From Methylocystaceae bacterium (lineage in GTDB: Bacteria; Pseudomonadota; Alphaproteobacteria; Rhodospirillales; Terasakiellaceae), in assembly GCA_013373205.1 (NCBI GenBank), contig JABXIG010000003.1:496001-560000 (forward strand): a stretch of 64,000 bases of DNA, given 5' to 3'. The notes under the pieces were generated by a model. It was given only the letters and a program-made list of their open reading frames with translations. It did not search any database and was not told the DNA's origin. The position numbers were made by a program, and so were the translations under genes. Below are positions 8,643-15,627 of this stretch, one piece after another; the stretch's first letter is position 1; each line of letters opens with the position of its first letter.

Positions 8643-9377
8643 ATGAGTTATTGCTTGGGCATGTTGCTGGATGCTGGGTTGGTATTTATGTCCGACACCC
8701 GCACAAACGCAGGGGTGGATAGTATTGCCTCTTACCGTAAAACCTTCTTGTTTGATGAAAAGGATGATCGCCGCATTGTGATTTTGGTCGCGGGTAATCT
8801 GGCGATTACACAAAATGTCATCAGCCGTCTGGAAGAATGTCTTGAACATGATGATCCAACTTGCAACATCTATTCAGCCACCAGCATGTTTGATGTGGCG
8901 CGGATTGTCGGTTCAGCCGTGCGTGATGTATTCAAGGAAGAAGGCGAAGCTTTAAAAGCGCATGGCGTGGAATTTTCCGCAAGCTTCATCGTTGGCGGGC
9001 AAATTGCCGGGCGGCGCATGCGTTTGTTTAATGTCTATTCAGCGGGCAACTTTGTTGAAGCCACGAATGAAACCCCCTATTTCCAAATCGGGGAAACCAA
9101 ATATGGGAAGCCGATTATCAAGCGTGTTTTAACCCCGCGCACATCCATCCCTGAAGCGGTGAAATGTGGGCTGGTGTCGTTTGATTCTACGATGAATGCC
9201 AATCTTTCTGTTGGCTTACCCCTAGATTTGACGATCATTCCGCGTGACCAGCTTGGCTTAACGGAAAGCCACCTGATCGCAGAGGATGATCCTTATTTCA
9301 GCAATATTGGCAAGATTTGGGGGGAAGGTCTGCGTGCCTTATTTGCAACCCTTCCTGATCCCAAATGGGTGCGTTAA
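8643..9377 (+). CDS. anbu: Anbu, proteasome-like protease
   Basis: This 244-residue Ntn-hydrolase of the Anbu (ancestral beta subunit) group is related to HslV and proteasome beta subunits. After removal of Met, Ser becomes the N-terminal nucleophile (MSYCLG). The supporting residues are D18 (SDTRT) and K33 (YRKTF). Many Anbu proteins use Thr or Ser here, so it is probably active or weakly active. Anbu forms open lock-washer-like multimers rather than closed rings, and its substrates are unknown. It is last in the operon, 15 bp after the transglutaminase-like gene, and its end overlaps the convergent DUF2270 gene by four bases. Confidence 0.95.
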   Translation: MSYCLGMLLDAGLVFMSDTRTNAGVDSIASYRKTFLFDEKDDRRIVILVAGNLAITQNVISRLEECLEHDDPTCNIYSATSMFDVARIVGSAVRDVFKEEGEALKAHGVEFSASFIVGGQIAGRRMRLFNVYSAGNFVEATNETPYFQIGETKYGKPIIKRVLTPRTSIPEAVKCGLVSFDSTMNANLSVGLPLDLTIIPRDQLGLTESHLIAEDDPYFSNIGKIWGEGLRALFATLPDPKWVR

Positions 9378-10051
9378 CCCATCCCAACCCCTTGATATCG
9401 TCGATCCAGCCTTGAAATTTTGTCATGATAAAGTGTTGCAAGCGCGACGACGATCCAACTGGCGTGGAAGGCGATATGCATGAAAATGACAAATTCACCA
9501 GTGATCGGGCCAATGGCTGCGCGATCAAAAATCTCGTCAATGGTCCCAATGGGGGTGGGATGGATGATTAGCTTACCATAATAGGCAATCGCTTGTATGG
9601 TTAACAGCCAGGCGTAACTACGCCTCAAACGTCGACCAATGGCGCGTATCATACTAATATGGTGGCGCGGGTGGATGTAGTCTTTTGCCAGAATTTCGTG
9701 CCAGTCGCCATGACGTTCATAGTCTTTGCCCAGCAGCATGGGCGCGTAAAGTTCTGTTTCAATGTGACGGGCACGGGCGCGCCAGACGTTAAAATAGCGA
9801 TAGCGCCGCGCTTCAAATACCAGAAATACAATCACCAGCAAGCCAACCAGTACCAAAGGCAGGGGCGAGGCATTTTGTCCGCTAAAAGTAATGGAAAAGG
9901 CAATGCCAGTTGTGACCACGGCCCAGTTGGTAGTGTTGTCCAGTCGGGTTCGCCAGGTGGTGGAGCGATAAACCTCACCACGGTACAGGTGGGCAAGAGC
10001 CCCGAGTTCGGCCGAGGTGAAATCTTTCATTTCATTTTTTTCTTTGGTCAT
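9374..10051 (-). CDS. DUF2270 family membrane protein
   Basis: The 225-residue protein carries the DUF2270 N-terminal signature (SAELGALAHLYRGEVYRS) followed by a paired hydrophobic hairpin at about residues 42-85. Two further hydrophobic segments lie near the C terminus. Its role is not established. It is transcribed away from the small-peptide locus, and the shared intergenic region carries two LexA boxes in mirror orientation. It may therefore be part of the SOS response. Confidence 0.88.
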   Translation of the reverse strand: MTKEKNEMKDFTSAELGALAHLYRGEVYRSTTWRTRLDNTTNWAVVTTGIAFSITFSGQNASPLPLVLVGLLVIVFLVFEARRYRYFNVWRARARHIETELYAPMLLGKDYERHGDWHEILAKDYIHPRHHISMIRAIGRRLRRSYAWLLTIQAIAYYGKLIIHPTPIGTIDEIFDRAAIGPITGEFVIFMHIAFHASWIVVALATLYHDKISRLDRRYQGVGMG

Positions 10052-10119
10052 TTTTATACAATCCCTGTTTTTCTTACAGAGTGCGACATTGACGCACAGG
10101 TTTCAACCCTGCAAAAATA

Positions 10120-10134
10120 GAACATTAAAAGAAC
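10120..10134 (-). promoter_or_regulatory. LexA box facing the DUF2270 gene
   Basis: GAACATTAAAAGAAC is GAAC-N7-GAAC, the reverse of the alphaproteobacterial SOS box GTTC-N7-GTTC. Read on the minus strand it lies 69 bp before the DUF2270 start codon. It forms the left arm of a 20-bp inverted repeat (10116-10135 with 10155-10174, 19 of 20 matching). Confidence 0.75.
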
Positions 10135-10155
10135 AAACCTTGACACGTGAGTAGT

Positions 10156-10170
10156 GTTCTATTAATGTTC
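10156..10170 (+). promoter_or_regulatory. LexA box in front of the small-peptide transcript
   Basis: GTTCTATTAATGTTC is an exact GTTC-N7-GTTC direct repeat. It follows a TTGACA -35 box at 10140-10145 and covers the expected -10 position, so bound LexA would block RNA polymerase. It is 33 bp upstream of the 27-codon gene. Confidence 0.8.
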
Positions 10171-10202
10171 TATTTAACGAGTCGCTGATTTGGAGATGTA
10201 AT

Positions 10203-10286
10203 ATGTATATTCCGACGTTTGCTAAAGAATTTCTCGCTCTGGGTAGTATCTTTGTCGCGGGTTATGCCTGGTCCTTTATTTTATAA
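10203..10286 (+). CDS. 27-residue membrane peptide under LexA control
   Basis: The frame runs ATG to TAA, encodes 27 residues beginning MYIPTFAKEF, and has a GGAG ribosome site seven bases before the start. Residues 9-27 are hydrophobic enough for one membrane span, with a positive charge at K8. It lies directly downstream of a LexA box and is followed by a second small gene and a strong terminator, so it is on its own short transcript. Small SOS-induced inner-membrane peptides are known, for example the 29-residue Caulobacter division inhibitor SidA. Functional equivalence here is inference from size, topology and regulation only. Confidence 0.7.
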   Translation: MYIPTFAKEFLALGSIFVAGYAWSFIL

Positions 10287-10317
10287 TCGCAAAAAGAACA
10301 AAACAGGAATTTGAGAG

Positions 10318-10497
10318 ATGACTTATCGTGAATTAGGGGAAGCGCGGATTCTAAAGCGCCCCAGCCAGCAAGAGTTTTTAAAACCGGTTCGTCGTCCGGT
10401 GCAACAAGACGGGGCTGCCCAAGACTGGCAGAGTCTGGGCCAAGCGACGACGCAGTTTTTACGCCATGTCAAACCGGCGTGTGTGACTGCCTCTTAA
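10318..10497 (+). CDS. 59-residue hypothetical protein, same SOS transcript
   Basis: A short frame with ATG at 10318 and a GAGAG sequence just upstream encodes a soluble, basic, glutamine-rich protein of 59 residues with no recognised domain. It lies 31 bp after the 27-residue peptide gene and before the hairpin terminator at 10522, so the two should be co-transcribed from the LexA-boxed promoter. No transmembrane segment is visible. Confidence 0.6.
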   Translation: MTYRELGEARILKRPSQQEFLKPVRRPVQQDGAAQDWQSLGQATTQFLRHVKPACVTAS

Positions 10498-10521
10498 AAG
10501 GGAGTGTCGGTTTGATTTTTT

Positions 10522-10589
10522 GCGAAACGGTGTGTGCATGTGTTTTGAGCTTCGCCCAAAAGCTCCACCACATCCGTTTCGCAATTTTT
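10522..10589 (+). terminator. Two-level hairpin terminator
   Basis: GCGAAACGG (10522-10530) pairs with CCGTTTCGC (10574-10582) and encloses a second stem GAGCTT/AAGCTC (10547-10552 with 10560-10565). A run of seven T follows. It closes the small-peptide transcript. Confidence 0.75.
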
Positions 10590-10658
10590 TTGAACATCTG
10601 ATTTTCTACGATGGCCGGAAGCTTCCTAATGCCAGATGGTATTCTAAAAAGTACAAAC

Positions 10659-11072
10659 CTAGTTCAGGGATAATTCATTATCTGGAACCGGGGGAAGGCT
10701 ACGTTTCTTACCGTTTTCGTCAATGGCAACAAAGGTAAAAATGCCTTCTGTGACTTTTTCGCGTTTTAATGTGGCGCGGCGCAAAGCCCATAGTTCGACA
10801 CGGATCGCCATGGATGTGTTGCCTTCACGCACAATGTCGGTGTACACACAGACCACATCACCGACCCGCACGGGTTTTAAGAATGACATGGCCTCAACGC
10901 CAACGGTTGCAACACGCCCTTGTGCCCGCCAGCCTGCTGTAATGCCGCCCGCTAAGTCCATTTGCGACATGACCCAGCCGCCAAAAATATCGCCGTTGGG
11001 GTTTGTATCGCCGGGCATGGCGAGGGTGCGGATCGCGGGGGTGCCTGTGGGGGAGATGTCATTCTTAGCCAT
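10659..11072 (-). CDS. yciA: Acyl-CoA thioesterase, YciA-like hotdog protein
   Basis: A 137-residue single hotdog domain with the YciA-type block NPNGDIFGGWVMSQMDLAGG near residues 24-43. That block contains the catalytic Asp and the hotdog helix. YciA-type enzymes hydrolyse a broad range of acyl-CoA esters in the cytoplasm. The gene stands alone and is divergent from parE. Confidence 0.9.
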   Translation of the reverse strand: MAKNDISPTGTPAIRTLAMPGDTNPNGDIFGGWVMSQMDLAGGITAGWRAQGRVATVGVEAMSFLKPVRVGDVVCVYTDIVREGNTSMAIRVELWALRRATLKREKVTEGIFTFVAIDENGKKRSLPPVPDNELSLN

Positions 11073-11198
11073 AAGGAGGGGGTGTCCGATTGGTTGATAG
11101 GAAAAAAGCTGTTGATAACGACAATATCATGCTTGCCCGAAAGGTCCATCCTTCCTATCATCGGCGCGACGAATTTTTTATCAGGGGTATAAAGTAAA

Positions 11199-13190
11199 TT
11201 GTCTACGGATTTATTTGAGAACGACACACCGAAGGTTGAAGGCGACTATACCGCGCAGGATATTGAAGTCCTTGAAGGGTTGGAGCCTGTGCGCAAGCGC
11301 CCGGGCATGTATATTGGTGGCACGGATGAACGTGCCTATCATCACTTGGTTGCCGAAATTCTCGATAACTCTATGGATGAAGCTGTTGCCGGACATGCCA
11401 GCCGGATCGAACTGGAACTGGATGAAAATGGCTATGTCACCGTGCGCGATAATGGTCGTGGGATCCCGGTTGACCCGCACCCTAAATTTAAAGATAAATC
11501 TGCCCTTGAAGTGATCCTGACCACGTTGCACTCAGGTGGTAAGTTTTCCGGTAAAGCCTATCAGACATCTGGTGGTTTGCACGGTGTTGGGATGTCTGTG
11601 GTGAACGCGCTTTCCGATGTGCTGACAGTTGAAGTCGCGCGCGATCGTACGCTTTGGCGCCAGACCTTTAGCCGTGGTATTGCGCAAACGAAACTGACAA
11701 ACGAAGGTCAGGTCAACAATCGTCGCGGTACGACCATTTCTTTCCATCCGGATCCTCAAATTTTTGGTGCACGTTTGCAGTTTAAACCTGCGCAACTTTA
11801 CAAGATGGCCCGTTCCAAAGCCTATTTGTTTAAAGGCGTGGAAATTCGTTGGAAATGTGCAGAAAGCTTACTCAAAGATGGTGACAAAACACCAGCACAA
11901 GGGGTCTTGCACTTCCCGGGGGGGCTGTCTGATTACCTGACACATGTTCTGGAAGACCGTGAAGTAAAAACAGATGCACCTTTTGCAGGGGATGTGAAAT
12001 TTCCTGATGAGCAAGGCAAAGTCGAATGGGCGATCGCTTGGCCGGAAGATGAAGAAGCTTTCTTTAATTCATACTGTAATACCGTACCGACACCGTTGGG
12101 CGGCACACACGAACAGGGGTTTCGCAATGCGCTGACCAAAGGTATTCGCGCTTATGGGGAACTGATTAACAATAAGGCAGCATCCAAAATTACCGCAGAT
12201 GACGTGATTAATGGGGCCTGCATTATGCTGTCGGCCTTTATCCGTGATCCGCAATTCCAAGGTCAGACCAAGGAAAAACTGGGCACACAGGAAGCGGCTA
12301 AGCTGGTTGAAACGGCCATTCGTGATAATTTTGATCATTGGCTTGCGGGAAATCCGGAAATTGGCACGCAACTGGTTGAGTATTTGATTGAACGTGCTGA
12401 AGTCCGTCTGCGCAAGAAAAACGCCAAACAGATGAAACGTCAGTCAGCAACCAAACGCTTGCGTCTGCCGGGGAAATTGACCGATTGCACCCGTTCCGTT
12501 TCAGAAGGGACTGAAATCTTCTTGGTGGAGGGTGATTCTGCAGGCGGTTCTGCTAAACAGGCACGCAACAGGGATACTCAGGCCATCCTGCCTTTGCGGG
12601 GGAAGGTTCTGAACGTGGCGTCAGCCAGCATTGATAAAATCCATGCCAACCAGGAACTGAATGACCTGGGCGAGGCTCTTGGGTGTGGAACACGTGAAGC
12701 CTTTGAACTGGATGATTTGCGTTATGAAAAAATCATCATTATGACCGATGCGGACGTGGACGGGGCGCATATCGCCTCATTGCTGATGACATTTTTTTAT
12801 CAGGAAATGCCGGGACTGGTTGAGTCTGGACGGCTGTATCTCGCACAGCCCCCGCTTTATCGTCTGGCAACGGGTGCCAAGAGCATTTATGCCATGGATG
12901 ATCTTGAAAAAGATGAATTGATGGAAAAAGAATTTAAAGGCAAGAAGGTCGATATCAGCCGCTTTAAAGGTCTGGGTGAAATGCCGCCTGCCCAATTAAA
13001 AGAGACGACGATGGACCCAAAAAAACGCACCTTGTTGCGTGTGACGGTCCCCCATGGCCACAGTGATGAAGATATCGAAGGGGCCAAAGAAACTCAGGAT
13101 TTGGTTACCAGGCTGATGGGTAAAAAACCGGAACTGCGGTTTCAGTTTATTCAGGAACGGGCAAAATTTGTCGAAGATTTGGATGTGTAA
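11199..13190 (+). CDS. parE: DNA topoisomerase IV subunit B
   Basis: The 663-residue protein has the full GyrB/ParE plan. The GHKL ATPase (ILDNSMDEA, DNGRGIP, GGLHGVG) is followed by the transducer domain and the TOPRIM domain with EGDSAGGSA near 442 and DADVDGAH near 517. The absence of a long GyrB insertion and the overall length favour ParE. It supplies ATP-driven decatenation with ParC. The likely start is a TTG at 11199; no better ATG matches the family N terminus. Confidence 0.95.
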   Translation: MSTDLFENDTPKVEGDYTAQDIEVLEGLEPVRKRPGMYIGGTDERAYHHLVAEILDNSMDEAVAGHASRIELELDENGYVTVRDNGRGIPVDPHPKFKDKSALEVILTTLHSGGKFSGKAYQTSGGLHGVGMSVVNALSDVLTVEVARDRTLWRQTFSRGIAQTKLTNEGQVNNRRGTTISFHPDPQIFGARLQFKPAQLYKMARSKAYLFKGVEIRWKCAESLLKDGDKTPAQGVLHFPGGLSDYLTHVLEDREVKTDAPFAGDVKFPDEQGKVEWAIAWPEDEEAFFNSYCNTVPTPLGGTHEQGFRNALTKGIRAYGELINNKAASKITADDVINGACIMLSAFIRDPQFQGQTKEKLGTQEAAKLVETAIRDNFDHWLAGNPEIGTQLVEYLIERAEVRLRKKNAKQMKRQSATKRLRLPGKLTDCTRSVSEGTEIFLVEGDSAGGSAKQARNRDTQAILPLRGKVLNVASASIDKIHANQELNDLGEALGCGTREAFELDDLRYEKIIIMTDADVDGAHIASLLMTFFYQEMPGLVESGRLYLAQPPLYRLATGAKSIYAMDDLEKDELMEKEFKGKKVDISRFKGLGEMPPAQLKETTMDPKKRTLLRVTVPHGHSDEDIEGAKETQDLVTRLMGKKPELRFQFIQERAKFVEDLDV

Positions 13191-13239
13191 TCGTCCAAAC
13201 ATTCCAGATTGCTTTATTCTTTAGATACAATAAAACCGT

Positions 13240-13271
13240 CACAAAAGGTTAGATGATCTTTAACCTTTGTG
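13240..13271 (+). other. Hairpin upstream of a small gene
   Basis: CACAAAAGGTTA pairs with TAACCTTTGTG across a nine-base loop with one bulged A. No T-run follows, so it looks like a leader structure or mRNA end-stabilising hairpin for parE rather than an intrinsic terminator. Confidence 0.4.
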
Positions 13272-13313
13272 CATTATGGTTGTGGGGAAGTATGAAAGAT
13301 TGATGTGAGATGT

Positions 13314-13496
13314 ATGATGAATAAAGATCAAATTTTCCTGATTAAATACGGTATCCATAACTTTGTCAGCTGCGCGATCAATGGCAGTAAAAAAGTATTC
13401 TATATCCGTAAATCAGAACGCGAAACCATGATCGCCCATGCGCGCAACCTTATTGTTGGCGGCTATGGCGATGCTGTGGAAATCCAGCTTGTCTAA
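13314..13496 (+). CDS. 60-residue conserved-looking hypothetical protein
   Basis: The frame from the ATG at 13314 encodes about 60 residues with a mixed, soluble composition (KYGIHNFVSCAINGSKKVFY). It ends 29 bp before a strong terminator, which supports a real short transcript. A GTG at 13305 is an alternative start. I recognise no family. Confidence 0.55.
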   Translation: MMNKDQIFLIKYGIHNFVSCAINGSKKVFYIRKSERETMIAHARNLIVGGYGDAVEIQLV

Positions 13497-13524
13497 AGGC
13501 AGGTCGGTTTTAATAAGGTAAGTC

Positions 13525-13554
13525 AGGGCGAGGGGAAAACCATCGCCCTTTTTT
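13525..13554 (+). terminator. Rho-independent terminator
   Basis: AGGGCGA (13525-13531) pairs with TCGCCCT (13543-13549), followed by a T-run. It separates the small plus-strand gene from the convergent minus-strand gene at 13563. Confidence 0.85.
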
Positions 13555-13562
13555 ATGACTTT

Positions 13563-13994
13563 TTACATATTGAGCATGGCGCGCTTGGCCGAAATCTCGA
13601 CATCAATATCTTTCAGAATTTCGTAGGCCTTGCTGTTGGTCAGCCCTAAATGTTCTGAAATTTCCAGAAGCAGTTCGCGTTCGGCCCGATCGGATTGCCC
13701 GACTTCCACGCCTTCAATCATAGCGGTGATTGTATCTTTAATCTTATGGAAGGCTTCTTCATCGCTCAGGTCGCGCACGGTCTGGATGATGCGCACAATA
13801 TCGCCATCAATATAGATGATATCTTCTGCGCGGGTTTGATCTTCCCCAACCTCGACAGGTTGGATAACCACAGGCAACCAGCCGAGATTACGCAATGTCC
13901 CGGCTGCAGAGCTTGAAAGAGGCTCTCCCGTTTCAGGGTGGGTTGGATCTTTCGTGATTTTTATCAGTTTATTGGCTTCGACATAAGCAAACAT
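13563..13994 (-). CDS. Hypothetical protein, 143 residues
   Basis: The protein is soluble and acidic. Its N-terminal half contains a predicted beta region (DIIYIDGDIVRIIQTV near 68-83), and its C-terminal half is a long helical stretch. Composition and layout recall phage tail assembly chaperones, but there are no phage genes around it and I do not assign it. It is a single gene. Confidence 0.6.
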   Translation of the reverse strand: MFAYVEANKLIKITKDPTHPETGEPLSSSAAGTLRNLGWLPVVIQPVEVGEDQTRAEDIIYIDGDIVRIIQTVRDLSDEEAFHKIKDTITAMIEGVEVGQSDRAERELLLEISEHLGLTNSKAYEILKDIDVEISAKRAMLNM

Positions 13995-14059
13995 GTTAGC
14001 ACCTTACATTGATGTGATGCGTGCATGCTATCATAGCTCTTCTTGGCTGCAAAGGAAGA

Positions 14060-14542
14060 TTAAGGGTTGAGAAGTTTAGGCCAGTTTTCATCTGCTTTTT
14101 TAATAAAACCCGGTATGTCTGTGCTCCAAGTTGCTTTTACATCAGCGTTATAGTTCAAATAGAGCTTCTTATCCACAATCGCCCAGTAGTTGGCATCTCC
14201 CTTGGCTGTATAGCCTTCAGCAACAGCCCAGGCACAATAGCCACCATATTGCGGTGCATAGGCTTTGGGGTCATTTTTAAATGCAGCGAGATTTTCAGCA
14301 CTGGAAAAATGAAAATCAGCCCCTTGATATTCGGTACTGAATTTATCACTCCCTTTGACGGGTTTGCCTTGCTTGAAATAAGCGACGACATCATGTCCCT
14401 GCACTGCCACGTTGCTAAGGAAACTTGTATAAATGGGGTCGGTTCCAGCCATCGCAGCGGGCGTGAAAGCAGCCCCGCCTGCGATGATAAGCCCCAGCCA
14501 CAGAATGCTGGCTGTGCTTAATTTTTTAAATATTTTCATCAT
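14060..14542 (-). CDS. Exported YHS domain-containing protein
   Basis: A 160-residue protein with a signal peptide (hydrophobic stretch about residues 12-31, cleavage likely after AMA) and a YHS-like domain: DVVAYF, FSSAENLAAFKNDP and GGYCAWAV. YHS domains are small metal-associated modules found in heavy-metal ATPases and monooxygenases. The lone periplasmic version has unknown function. The cysteine in GGYCAW is the only obvious metal ligand candidate. Confidence 0.88.
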   Translation of the reverse strand: MMKIFKKLSTASILWLGLIIAGGAAFTPAAMAGTDPIYTSFLSNVAVQGHDVVAYFKQGKPVKGSDKFSTEYQGADFHFSSAENLAAFKNDPKAYAPQYGGYCAWAVAEGYTAKGDANYWAIVDKKLYLNYNADVKATWSTDIPGFIKKADENWPKLLNP

Positions 14543-14670
14543 GGGAAAAGGATGCCTCTTTTGTGCTAAACAGGCAAATAACCTTGGTTCAACTTTTTGT
14601 GATCAAACTTATTGCAATATAATAAATTAAAACGGATAGTTTTTTATAAACTCTAACAAGGAAAAAGATC

Positions 14671-15627
14671 ATGTCGGCATTGGTGACAGCATGGCAGTTT
14701 GATAGCAAAGGAAGCGGTGAAGAGCTTTCACTGGAAAAGGCGCAATCTGCCCCTAGCGATAAAATCGTTTGGGTGCATCTGGACGCCACCCATCCAGATG
14801 CAAAAAAGATCATTCATGATTTTGCAGATTTGAATGACCATGTGGTCGCCAGTCTTTTTGCAGATAACACCCGGCCCAGATGTGATGTGTTTGATGATGG
14901 TTATTTGATTAACCTGCGCGGGGTCAATGTCAATGAAGGGAAAGACCCGGTCGATATGATTGCCGCACGGATCTGGATTTCTGGCACCAGGATTATCTCG
15001 TTACGCCGCCAACCCATGATGGCCTTTAACGACTTGCGCCATGCCTTTGCCAAAGGGCGTGGCCCAACAGGGCAGGGGGACTTTATCGCGCGTATCGCGA
15101 ATTCACTGACTGAACGGATGTCACCGATTTTGGAAACCATTGATGATCGCATTACAGAATTCGAAGATATGGGCTATCTGGATAGTAAAACGGATAGTGA
15201 ATTGGTGGAACTGCGCCAGGATATTGCCCGGTTAAACCGCTATATCACCCCGCAGCAACAAGCGTTGTTAAAACTGTCAAACCTTGAAGCCGACTGGTTA
15301 AGTGATGGCTGCAAGGCAACGATCCGTCATGCACTGGATAGCGTTATGCTCTATCTCGAAGAATTGAAAGAACTAAAGGAACGTATGCAGATCCTGAGCG
15401 ATCAATTACAGACACAATCAAACGGGCGCATCGAACATACCATGTATGTCCTATCCGTCATTGCGGGCATCTTCCTGCCCCTTGGGTTTTTGACAGGTTT
15501 GCTGGGCATCAATGTCGGGGGGATGCCTGGTGTTGAAGATGAAAATGCTTTTTGGCTGGTTACCGTTCTGATTGGTGCCATTGGCTTGGGACAGTATCTT
15601 TATTTCCGTTGGAAAAAGTGGATTTAA
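14671..15627 (+). CDS. zntB: Zinc transporter ZntB, CorA superfamily
   Basis: The 318-residue protein has a large cytoplasmic N-terminal domain, a long helix, and two C-terminal membrane helices. The pore signature is GINVGGMPG near residues 281-289, with GIN replacing the classic GMN of CorA, as is common in ZntB. It should form a pentamer in the inner membrane. It converges on the TPR-sulfotransferase gene with a four-base overlap. Confidence 0.9.
   Translation: MSALVTAWQFDSKGSGEELSLEKAQSAPSDKIVWVHLDATHPDAKKIIHDFADLNDHVVASLFADNTRPRCDVFDDGYLINLRGVNVNEGKDPVDMIAARIWISGTRIISLRRQPMMAFNDLRHAFAKGRGPTGQGDFIARIANSLTERMSPILETIDDRITEFEDMGYLDSKTDSELVELRQDIARLNRYITPQQQALLKLSNLEADWLSDGCKATIRHALDSVMLYLEELKELKERMQILSDQLQTQSNGRIEHTMYVLSVIAGIFLPLGFLTGLLGINVGGMPGVEDENAFWLVTVLIGAIGLGQYLYFRWKKWI

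Noticed and set aside
10520-10738. 72-codon plus-strand frame
   Set aside because: It runs through a strong terminator hairpin and into the antisense of the YciA-like gene, with no ribosome site.
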